From Micromonospora globbae (GTDB taxonomy: Bacteria > Actinomycetota > Actinomycetes > Mycobacteriales > Micromonosporaceae), in the NCBI RefSeq assembly GCF_003610785.1, contig NZ_RAQQ01000001.1:372001-436000 (forward strand): a DNA stretch of 64,000 nucleotides. The letters are read 5' to 3'. Below the pieces are notes generated by a model. The model saw only the letters and a program-made list of their open reading frames with translations, did not search any database and was not told where the DNA came from. Positions within the stretch are counted from its first letter, which is position 1, and every line of letters starts with the position of its first letter. This document shows, in pieces, positions 37,998 through 45,867 of this stretch. The position numbers and the translations under genes were made by a program.

Positions 37998-39220
37998 TCG
38001 GACCGGCACCCGGTGATCCGCGCCGGTCGCTCTCCCCCGCGGCACTGCGACCCGCCGACGTGCTCCGGGTCGGCAGCGCGGGACTGCGGACGAGGCCGCT
38101 GCGGGCGTTCCTCTCCGCGCTGGGCATCGCGATCGGCATCGCCGCCATGGTGGCCGTGGTCGGCATCTCGTCGTCGAGCCGTGTCGAACTGGACCGCCAG
38201 CTCGACGCGCTCGGCACGAACCTGCTCACGGTGGCGCCGGGACACTCGCTCAGCGGCGACACCGCCACGCTGCCGGCCGAGTCGGTCGCGATGATCGCCC
38301 GCATCGAACCGGTACGCCAGGTCGCCGCGACCGGAACCGTCCCCGACGCCGGCGTCTACCGCAACGACCGGATCCCACGGATGCAGACCGGCGGCCTGGC
38401 GGTGCTGGCCGCGCAGCTGAACCTGCTGGAGACGGTGGGCGCCACGCTGGCCGACGGCGCCTGGCTCAACGCGGCGACCGAGCGGTACCCGGTGGTGGTG
38501 CTGGGGTCCGCGGCCGCCCGCCAGCTCGGTGTCCCGGAGGTGAACCCGGACGTCCAGGTCCACCTCGACGGGCAGTGGTTCACGGTGGTCGGCATCCTCG
38601 ACCCGGTGCCGCTCGCCCCGGAGCTGGACTCGGCCGCCCTGGTCGGCTGGCCCGCCGCGCAGCGGCAGCTCGGCTTCGACGGTCACCCGACCACCGTCTA
38701 CACCCGGTCCCGTGACGCGGACGTCGAGGCGGTACGTGGCGTCCTGGCGGCGACGGCCAACCCGGAGTCACCGAACGAGGTGACGGTGTCCCGGCCCTCG
38801 GACGCGTTGGCCGCCCGGCGGGCGGCCGACCAGGCGTTCACCGGTCTGCTGCTCGGCCTCGGCGCGGTGGCTCTGCTGGTGGGCGGGGTCGGGGTGGCCA
38901 ACACCATGGTCATCTCGGTGCTGGAGCGCCGCGCCGAGATCGGACTGCGCCGTTCCCTCGGCGCGACCCGGGGGCAGGTCCGGCTCCAGTTCCTCGCCGA
39001 GTCCCTGCTGCTCAGCGCCATCGGCGGTGCCGGTGGGGTGCTGATCGGCGTCGCGGTGACCGCCGGATACGCCAGCTCCCGGTCCTGGCCGGCGGTGGTG
39101 CCGGCCTGGGCGTCCGTGGGCGGGGTGGGGGCGACGCTGCTCATCGGAGGCATCGCCGGCCTGTACCCGGCTGTCCGTGCCGCCCGGCTGGCACCCACCG
39201 AGGCGCTCGCCGCGTCCTAG
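37994..39220 (+). CDS. MacB-like ABC transporter permease (FtsX domain)
   Basis: 408 residues: N-terminal helix ([23 protein letters not shown]), a large MacB periplasmic core domain (about 60-275) and three C-terminal helices with [39 protein letters not shown], the FtsX signature. Last gene of the lipoprotein-adaptor-ATPase-permease operon; convergent with the LAL regulator. Confidence 0.94.
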   Translation: MIGPAPGDPRRSLSPAALRPADVLRVGSAGLRTRPLRAFLSALGIAIGIAAMVAVVGISSSSRVELDRQLDALGTNLLTVAPGHSLSGDTATLPAESVAMIARIEPVRQVAATGTVPDAGVYRNDRIPRMQTGGLAVLAAQLNLLETVGATLADGAWLNAATERYPVVVLGSAAARQLGVPEVNPDVQVHLDGQWFTVVGILDPVPLAPELDSAALVGWPAAQRQLGFDGHPTTVYTRSRDADVEAVRGVLAATANPESPNEVTVSRPSDALAARRAADQAFTGLLLGLGAVALLVGGVGVANTMVISVLERRAEIGLRRSLGATRGQVRLQFLAESLLLSAIGGAGGVLIGVAVTAGYASSRSWPAVVPAWASVGGVGATLLIGGIAGLYPAVRAARLAPTEALAAS

Positions 39221-39335
39221 CGGCCGGGGCAGGTGACCCGCGAATGCGCCAGACGTGAGTCCTCCCGACGCGGCGCCCTCCGGGCGGGGGCGGGGCGGCG
39301 GGCCCCGTCTCCGCCCGGGGCGGCACCTGGGCCGC

Positions 39336-39413
39336 TCCGGGCGGCACCGCGGCCCGATCCGGGCGGCACCGCGGCCCCGGTCCGGGCGGCCGATCCGGGC
39401 GGCAGCCGGGCCG
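39336..39413. repeat. Short G+C-rich direct repeats between convergent genes
   Basis: TCCGGGCGGCACCGCGGCCC occurs exactly at 39336-39355 and 39358-39377, followed by partial copies (TCCGGGCGGC) at 39381 and 39394. No ORF is supported in 39221-39438. Confidence 0.75.
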
Positions 39414-39438
39414 GTCAGTGTCCGCCGACGGCGTACGG

Positions 39439-42084
39439 TCAGCCCGCCCGCTGCAGCCCGAGGGCCTGGGCGAGACCCGCCCGCCCCCGCAGCCCGAGCT
39501 TCACGTACGCCCGCTGGAGGTGGTTCTCCACGGTCCGCACCGACAGCACCAGCTCGGCGGCGATCGCCGCGTTGTCGTGCCCCGTCGCCGCCAGCTCGCA
39601 GATCTGCCGCTCCCGCGGGGTGAGATCGTCCCGGCCGACCGGGCGCGGCCTCAGCGGCGGCCAGTAGCCCCCGCACCGCTTGTGCAGCAGGTCGGCCCTG
39701 CGGGCCAGCAGGTTCGCCCGCCGGTGGTCGCCGCGACGGCCGTACGCCGCCTCCCCGGCGACCATCGCCTCCAACGCGAGAGCCAGGTATCCGCTGGCCT
39801 CCAACTCGATGCCGATCCGTTCGAGCGCGGAAGGGTCGTCGGCGGCGAGCGCGTGGGCGTAGTCGGCCCAGAGCGTGAACAGCGGGCTGTCGCATCCGGC
39901 CGCGACCTGCGCCAACCGCTCGGCGGTGCCGGTGGTGGGCTCCAGGCGGGAGAGCAGGTGCAGGCACTCCACCGTGATCGTCGTGGCCTGGTCGGCCCGG
40001 CCGGGCAGCTCGCGCAGCGTGCCGACGGCCGTGGCGAGTTGGCCGTCGGCGGCCGCCAGCCAGGCGGCCGTCAGCTCGGCGTCGGCGGCTACCAGGCCCC
40101 TGAGCTGCCCGTCGCCGGCGCCGGCGTGGTCGTCGAGCAGCTGTTGCAGCAGCCGCCGGCTCTCGGCGAGTTCACCGAGCTGCGCCGCCACGTACGCGTT
40201 GGCGGACAGCACGTAGGCCCGGACGGGGAACAGGGTGCGGTCGCCGGCGAGCGTGCGGGCCTCGTGCAGCCAGCGCATCGACCGGTGCATCTGACCGGCG
40301 TGGTAGGCGCACTTGCCACGGGCGAAGGCGAGCAGCCCCACCGCGTCGGCGGCGCCCCGCTCCACCGCATCCCGGTAGTAGCGTTCCGCCAGCTGTTCGG
40401 CCTCGGGCAGCCGGCCCGACATGAGCAGGGACTGCACGTGGCAGGCCTGCGTGGCGGCCCGCATCGTCGCCCAGGTGTCGGGGATCTCGACCTCGCCGCT
40501 GTCGAACATCCGGGCCGCCCGGCCCGGCTGCCCGTCGAACAGCAGCAGGTAGGGGTGCAGGGCCGTGACGGCGGTCGCCAGCAGCGGATCGCGCGGCGGA
40601 TCCACCGCCAGGCGCGCCAGGGACTCACGGGCACCGCCGCTGGCGCCGCTGAACGCGCCGATCCCCGCCTGCGCGGCCAGCAACCCGGGGTGCGCCTCCG
40701 CGGGCAGGTCGCGGTGGCTGGCGTCGATCACCTCGCGGGCCTGGTCCGGCCGGCGACCGCCCCAGAAGAGGTTCAGCGCCCGCAGCGCCGCCGCCTCCGC
40801 GCGGTCCCTCGGATCGGTCAGGTCCGCGGCCGCCCGGGCCAGGTGCGCGTCCGCGTCGTCGCTGCGGCCCTGCGCGACCAGCGCCCGCGCCACCTGCCAG
40901 TCACCGCGCGCGGAGTCGACGCGGCGGCCCAGCCGCTCGGCGAGGACCGAGTCGTGCCGGCGCAGCGCGTACTCGGAGGCGGTGAGCAGGTCGTCCGCGG
41001 CGACCGGGAGATCCGCCTCGCAGCGCCAGGCCACGACCCGGGCCAGGTCGCCCTCGCCGCCGCCGTCGACCGCCGCCAGCGCCTCGGCCAGGTTCCGGCG
41101 CAGGCGGCGGGCACGCAACGCGCCGGTGCGGTTGCGCACCACCTCCGCGTACAGCGGGTGGCCGGTCTGCACCAGCACGTCCGCGCCGTGCTGCACCAGC
41201 CGGATCAGGCCCCGCTCCTCCAACTGCTCGGCGGTGCGCGGTGGGACCATCCGCTCGATCAGGGCCAGCGGTGCCGGCTCGGCGTGGGCGACGTACTGCA
41301 ACGCCTCGGCCTCGTCGGGGTCGAGGGTGCCGAGGGTCTGCTCGATCAGCTCGGCGAGGTGGGTGGGGCACAGCGACTCGGCGGGCCACGTCCACATGCC
41401 GTCGCGGCGGACCAGCCCGCCCTCGCGCAGCCCGCACCGCAGCGCCTCCCGCAGGAACAGCGGGTTTCCCTGGCTGATCCGCCACAGCGCGCCGAGGGTG
41501 AGGCCGTCGACCGGGCCACCCAGCGCCTCCCGTACGACGAGCGCGGTCTCGTCGGGATCCAGCGGCGGCACGTGCACCCGGTCCACCGAGCGGGACCGCC
41601 GCAGCGCGGCCACCGGCGCGGCGTCCAGGGCGTCGGTGCGTACGGTGGCGACCACCTGGACGGTGCCGCCGACGACGAGCCGTTCGAGCAGGGCTCCGGA
41701 GGCGTCGTCGAGCCAGTTGAGGTCGTCGACGCCGATGACCACGCCGCGGCCCGCCGCGACGTCGCGCAGCCGCCGCTCGACGTCCCGGAACACGTCGGCC
41801 ACGTTCGCGTCGGACGGCTGGGGCAGGCGGCTCGCGAGCACCCCGAACGGCACGTCCCGCCAGCCGGGTGTGGCGGTGACCCGCAGGACGACACGCTGCC
41901 GCCGCAGGGCGTGGTCGAGCACCTCGTCGAGCAGTGAGCTCTTGCCGACCCCGGGATCCCCGGTGAGCAGGACGCCCGAACCGGACGCCGTGTCGAGCGC
42001 GGCGACCGTCTGCTCCCGCTCACGCGCGCGGCCGACGAACGGCCACCCGCCGTTGCCGTCCACGAGACATCCCGGCGCAGCCAC
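39439..42084 (-). CDS. LuxR-family regulator of the LAL type (AAA ATPase plus LuxR HTH)
   Basis: 881 residues. N-terminal ATPase: FVGRAREREQ, Walker A GDPGVGKSS (about 41-49), Walker B-like VVIGVDDLNWLDDAS; a long helical/TPR-like middle; C-terminal LuxR HTH (about 815-875: LTPRERQICELAATGHDNAAIAAELVLSVRTVENHLQRAYVKLGL). GTG 42084 follows GAGGGGG by 4 nt. Transcribed away from the lanthipeptide precursor, with a 325-bp shared intergenic region, it is the prime candidate for pathway-specific activation. LAL regulators often control actinomycete natural-product clusters. Confidence 0.93.
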   Translation of the reverse strand: MAAPGCLVDGNGGWPFVGRAREREQTVAALDTASGSGVLLTGDPGVGKSSLLDEVLDHALRRQRVVLRVTATPGWRDVPFGVLASRLPQPSDANVADVFRDVERRLRDVAAGRGVVIGVDDLNWLDDASGALLERLVVGGTVQVVATVRTDALDAAPVAALRRSRSVDRVHVPPLDPDETALVVREALGGPVDGLTLGALWRISQGNPLFLREALRCGLREGGLVRRDGMWTWPAESLCPTHLAELIEQTLGTLDPDEAEALQYVAHAEPAPLALIERMVPPRTAEQLEERGLIRLVQHGADVLVQTGHPLYAEVVRNRTGALRARRLRRNLAEALAAVDGGGEGDLARVVAWRCEADLPVAADDLLTASEYALRRHDSVLAERLGRRVDSARGDWQVARALVAQGRSDDADAHLARAAADLTDPRDRAEAAALRALNLFWGGRRPDQAREVIDASHRDLPAEAHPGLLAAQAGIGAFSGASGGARESLARLAVDPPRDPLLATAVTALHPYLLLFDGQPGRAARMFDSGEVEIPDTWATMRAATQACHVQSLLMSGRLPEAEQLAERYYRDAVERGAADAVGLLAFARGKCAYHAGQMHRSMRWLHEARTLAGDRTLFPVRAYVLSANAYVAAQLGELAESRRLLQQLLDDHAGAGDGQLRGLVAADAELTAAWLAAADGQLATAVGTLRELPGRADQATTITVECLHLLSRLEPTTGTAERLAQVAAGCDSPLFTLWADYAHALAADDPSALERIGIELEASGYLALALEAMVAGEAAYGRRGDHRRANLLARRADLLHKRCGGYWPPLRPRPVGRDDLTPRERQICELAATGHDNAAIAAELVLSVRTVENHLQRAYVKLGLRGRAGLAQALGLQRAG

Positions 42085-42183
42085 TGGACCCCCTCAACCC
42101 CGGGCCGGACCACCCCGGGGCCCGGTCGCCAATCTCGTCCTCGATCCGCTCGGCCGACCGGATCAGGACGTGCGGCGGCCTGA

Positions 42184-42208
42184 GTGTGACTCTGGCCCAC
42201 CTTCACAC
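42184..42208. promoter_or_regulatory. Inverted repeat in the LAL/lanA intergenic region
   Basis: GTGTGA (42184-42189) and TCACAC (42203-42208) are separated by 13 bp, a possible activator site. A TTGTCA (42278-42283) lies downstream but no -10 at good spacing is evident. The remainder of 42085-42409 is G+C-rich with no supported gene. Confidence 0.35.
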
Positions 42209-42409
42209 ATCGCACGCGGTGGGGCCGTCGCCTTCCGGACACGCCCGCACACGGAACGCTCCGGCCCGCCGGATTGGTTGTCACCGGCGCGACAGGACCG
42301 GGCCGGACTGAGGTAGCGGCTACTCATGTGCCGGCGGCCCGCGGCGCGGAGGCTGGTCCTGCAAGCGACCGCCGGGCAGGCCGGACGGTCGTCGTGAAAG
42401 GAGAACCGC

Positions 42410-42592
42410 ATGTCCATCACCGACATCGTCAACGGCTGGAAGGACGAGTACCGGCGCGCCGCCGCCCCGGAGGCCGCCGAGGCCCACCCGGTGGGCGTGG
42501 TGGAGCTGGACCGCGACCAGCTGGAGACGGTCGCCGGCGGCGCCGCCGCCACCACCGGTCACACCACGGCCTGCTGCCACTGCGTCTGCTGA
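42410..42592 (+). CDS. lanA: Class II lanthipeptide precursor peptide (LanA), mersacidin-type leader
   Basis: 60 residues, ATG 42410 with GGAG and a 6-nt spacer upstream. The leader begins MSITDIVNGWKDEYRR, matching the IxxxWKDxxxR start of mersacidin-type leaders, and ends DQLETVAGG, a double-glycine C39 protease site. Cleavage after GG (44/45) gives the predicted core AAATTGHTTACCHCVC: four Thr (core 4, 5, 8, 9) and four Cys (11, 12, 14, 16), no Ser. With LanM present, Thr dehydration and up to four thioether closures are expected; the C-terminal Cys plus LanD predicts aminovinyl-methylcysteine. The CVC end recalls the CIC end of mersacidin, but the rest of the core is unlike lanthipeptides I know. 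Confidence 0.93.
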   Translation: MSITDIVNGWKDEYRRAAAPEAAEAHPVGVVELDRDQLETVAGGAAATTGHTTACCHCVC

Positions 42593-42626
42593 GTCCGCAC
42601 GGGCCGACCCGACCACGGGTCCCAGG

Positions 42627-42652
42627 GGGGTCCGGGCCACGGCCCGGGCCCC
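42627..42652 (+). terminator. Attenuator hairpin between lanA and lanM
   Basis: GGGGTCCGGGC (42627-42637) pairs with GCCCGGGCCCC (42642-42652) over 11 bp with one G-U pair and a CACG loop. There is no T-run. It probably permits high precursor mRNA with reduced read-through into lanM, as in many lanthipeptide operons. Confidence 0.6.
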
Positions 42653-42687
42653 ACCCTCCGTCCGATCCACCGCCGCTGGAGCGCCGC

Positions 42688-45600
42688 ATGTCCACTGTCC
42701 CGCATCCCGCCGACGACGACCCGACCACCCCGATCGAACAGCGACTCCTGGCCGCCCTGACCGTCACCGAACGGCTGGCCGCTCCCCCGCCCGCGGACGC
42801 CGAGCCCGGTGAGCGGTCCCGGTGGCGGCTGTCCCGTTGGCGCACCGGCGGCGCCTTCGCCGACGACGAGGAGTGGCGGCGCCGGCTGGCGGCGGAGGGA
42901 CTGGACGAGGGAACCCTGCTCGCGCTGCTGGACGAGTCGCCGGCGCGGCTCGCCGCCCGCCTCGGCGGGACCCCGGAATGGATCCGCGACCTCGTGGCGT
43001 GCTACCGCGCGGCGTCGACCTCCGACATCGACCCGGAGCTGTTGCCCGGCCGCCCGCTCGACGCGTCCCTCGCCCTGGTGGCGCCGCTGGTCGCGCGGGC
43101 CCGGGCCCGGGTGGCGCGACACGTCCGGCACCTCGCCGACGACGCTCCCGACCTGCTGCCCCCCGACGCCGACCGGCTGGGTGTGACCGGGCTGCTCGAC
43201 GAGCTGGTGGTGGTCCTCAGCCGCGCCGTCGTCCTCGAACTCAACATCGACCGGTTGCGCGGGGCGTCGGCCGGCGACACGCCGCAGGAACGGTACGCGG
43301 CCTTCTTCCGCCGCCACCGCGCGCCCGAGGCGGCCCTGGCCCTGCTGGCCGAGTACCCGGTCCTGGCCCGTCAGGCGTACGACCTGACGCGCGGCTGGGC
43401 CGACCGCACCATCGAGTTCCTGCGGCGGCTCGCCGACGACGCCCCGGCGCTGGCCACGACCTTCCACGGCGGCGCCCGGCCGGGCCGCCTGGTCGACATC
43501 CAGGAGACCGGTGACCCGCACCGCGACGGCCGGCGGGTGCTGGTGGCCACCTTCGACAGTGGCCTGCGGCTGGTCTACAAGCCCCGACCGGTCGCCGTCG
43601 AGGCCCGCTTCCAGCACCTGCTGGAATGGCTCAACGAGCGGGGCACCGACCTGCACACGTTCACGGTCCTGCCCCGCGGGGATCACGGCTGGGCCGAGTA
43701 CGTCGAGTCCGCCGCCCCCACGACACCCGGCGGGCGGCGGCGGTTCGCCCGCCGCTACGGGTCACTGCTGGCCCTGCTGCAGGCCGTCGGCGCCACCGAC
43801 TGCCACCGGGAGAACGTGGTCGTCCACGGCGAGCATCCCGTCCTGGTCGACCTCGAGACCGCGTTCACCCCCGCGGTCGCCCGGGCCGCGGGGGCCCGCG
43901 GCGGTGGCGACGCGATCGCCGACTCCGTGCTCGCCGTGGGTCTGCTGCCCCGCGCCGACGAGGCGGCGGGCCCGGCCGCCAACCGTTGCAACTGCTCGGC
44001 CTGGCAGGCCGAGGGGACCGACGAGATGCGGCTGTGCGCGCCGGGCCACCACCACGACGAGCACGGCCCGCTCGACCCCGGCGCCGACCCGGCCGACCTC
44101 GCCGCGCACCTGCCGCAGGTGCTGGACGGCTTCACGGCCACGTACCGGCTGCTCGCCGCCGTACGCGACGAACTGCTCGCCCCGGACGGACCGGTCACCG
44201 CGTTCGCGGCCGACGAGATCCGCGTGGTGCTGCGCCCGACCCGGACGTACCTCCGGCTGCGCGACGCCGCCCTGCACACCGACGCGCTGCAGGACGGCCT
44301 GGACACCGAGCGGTTGCACGACTGGCTCTGGTCGGGCGTGGCCGAACTGCCGCTGCTGGCCGCCACCGTCGCGGCGGAACGGGCCGACCTGGCGCGCCGC
44401 GACGTGCCGATGTTCACCACCACGGTGGACTCCCGCGACCTGTGGACGAGCCGGGGCCGCCGGCTGCCCGGTCTGCTCGCCCGGTCCGGCCTCGCCGAGG
44501 CGCGGCGCCGGCTCGGACGGCTGGGAGAGGCGGACCTGGAGCGGCAGCGATGGCTCGTCCGGGCCGCCTTCACCCCACAGGTGGACGGGGCGGACGCCCC
44601 GCACGCCCGGGTGCGCTGGCACCTCGCGGAGGTGCCGCCGGCTCCGGTGCCGCCGGCGGCGGCGTACCTGGCCGCGGCGACCTCGGTGGCCGACGCGGTG
44701 GCCGCCCTGGCCTTCCCGGGCACGGAACCCACCTGGTTCGGCCTCACCCCCGACACCGCCACCCCGGGCCGCTGGGCGCCGGCGCCGCTCGGCCCGCACC
44801 TCTACGACGGGATCGCCGGGGTGACGCTCTTCCTGGCCCACGCCGGTCGGCTCACCGGCGAGCAGCGGTTCACCGACCTCGCCGACCGCGCCGCCGCCGG
44901 GCTCACGGCCCGGATCCTCGACCGCCGGGTCCCCGGTGACCGGATCGGCGCGTTCACCGGCTGGGGCGGCCTGGTCTACACCCTCGGCCACCTCGGGGAG
45001 CTGTGGCAGACCCGCCGGTTCGCCCCGGCCGTCGACGTGGCGCTCGCGCGGGTCACCGCGCTCGCCGCCACCGACCAGGCCCCGGATCTGGTCGACGGGT
45101 TCGCCGGCGCCGTCCTCGCCGTGTCCCGCGCCGGTCTCGACCCCGAGCGGGTCGCCCCGGTCGTGCGCGGTGCGGCCCGCCGGCTGCTCGCCGCCGCCGA
45201 CACCGCGTACGCCGACCCGCCGGGCGGGACGGCCGGCGCCCCCCTGGGTGGACTCGCCCACGGCGCGGCCGGGATCGCCGCCGCGCTGGCGCACGCCTGG
45301 GCGGTGACCGGCGACCCCGCGTACGCCGACGCCGCCACCCGCGCGCTCGCGTACGACCGCAGCCTGTTCCGCCCCGCCGAGGCGAACTGGGCCGACCTGC
45401 GCCGGCCGGGACGCTGCGGGGTGACCTGGTGCCACGGCGCCCCCGGGATCGGCCTGTCACGGCTGCTGATCCGGGACGCCCTCGGGCCGGACGACACGCT
45501 CGACACCGAGATCACCACCGCGGTCGCCACCACGCTCGCGACCGGGTTCGGGCGCAACCACTCGCTGTGCCACGGCGACCTCGGCAACCTCGACCTGCTG

Positions 45601-45867
45601 CTGGCCGCCGACCCGCGGCAGGCGACCGCGCCGGCCGCGGCGGTGCTCCGCGACGGGCTGGGCGGCGGCTGGCGCTGCGCGAACCCGACGGCGCTCGCGT
45701 CCCCCGAACTCATGACCGGCCTGTCCGGCGTCGGACTCGCCCTGCTGCGGCTCGCCGCACCCGAGCGGGTGCCGTCCGTGCTCCTGCTCGCACCACCCGC
45801 GAGCGCCGGGCCGGCCCGCTCCGGCGCCAGCGCCCCGGCCCGCCGGGAGCGACAGTGGGCCGCCTGA
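42688..45867 (+). CDS. lanM: Class II lanthipeptide synthetase LanM
   Basis: 1059 residues, standard LanM size. The N-terminal dehydratase domain (DUF4135, about 140-520) contains VYKPRPVAVEARFQHLLEWLN and TDCHRENVVVHGEHPVLVDLETAF, lipid-kinase-like active-site elements for Thr/Ser phosphorylation and elimination. The C-terminal LanC-like cyclase (about 690-1040) keeps all three zinc ligands: Cys915 (WCHGAPGIG), Cys961 and His962 (SLCHGDLGN). ATG 42688 has GGAG upstream. It should dehydrate the four core Thr and close thioether rings. Overlaps lanT by 13 bp. Confidence 0.97.
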   Translation: MSTVPHPADDDPTTPIEQRLLAALTVTERLAAPPPADAEPGERSRWRLSRWRTGGAFADDEEWRRRLAAEGLDEGTLLALLDESPARLAARLGGTPEWIRDLVACYRAASTSDIDPELLPGRPLDASLALVAPLVARARARVARHVRHLADDAPDLLPPDADRLGVTGLLDELVVVLSRAVVLELNIDRLRGASAGDTPQERYAAFFRRHRAPEAALALLAEYPVLARQAYDLTRGWADRTIEFLRRLADDAPALATTFHGGARPGRLVDIQETGDPHRDGRRVLVATFDSGLRLVYKPRPVAVEARFQHLLEWLNERGTDLHTFTVLPRGDHGWAEYVESAAPTTPGGRRRFARRYGSLLALLQAVGATDCHRENVVVHGEHPVLVDLETAFTPAVARAAGARGGGDAIADSVLAVGLLPRADEAAGPAANRCNCSAWQAEGTDEMRLCAPGHHHDEHGPLDPGADPADLAAHLPQVLDGFTATYRLLAAVRDELLAPDGPVTAFAADEIRVVLRPTRTYLRLRDAALHTDALQDGLDTERLHDWLWSGVAELPLLAATVAAERADLARRDVPMFTTTVDSRDLWTSRGRRLPGLLARSGLAEARRRLGRLGEADLERQRWLVRAAFTPQVDGADAPHARVRWHLAEVPPAPVPPAAAYLAAATSVADAVAALAFPGTEPTWFGLTPDTATPGRWAPAPLGPHLYDGIAGVTLFLAHAGRLTGEQRFTDLADRAAAGLTARILDRRVPGDRIGAFTGWGGLVYTLGHLGELWQTRRFAPAVDVALARVTALAATDQAPDLVDGFAGAVLAVSRAGLDPERVAPVVRGAARRLLAAADTAYADPPGGTAGAPLGGLAHGAAGIAAALAHAWAVTGDPAYADAATRALAYDRSLFRPAEANWADLRRPGRCGVTWCHGAPGIGLSRLLIRDALGPDDTLDTEITTAVATTLATGFGRNHSLCHGDLGNLDLLLAADPRQATAPAAAVLRDGLGGGWRCANPTALASPELMTGLSGVGLALLRLAAPERVPSVLLLAPPASAGPARSGASAPARRERQWAA

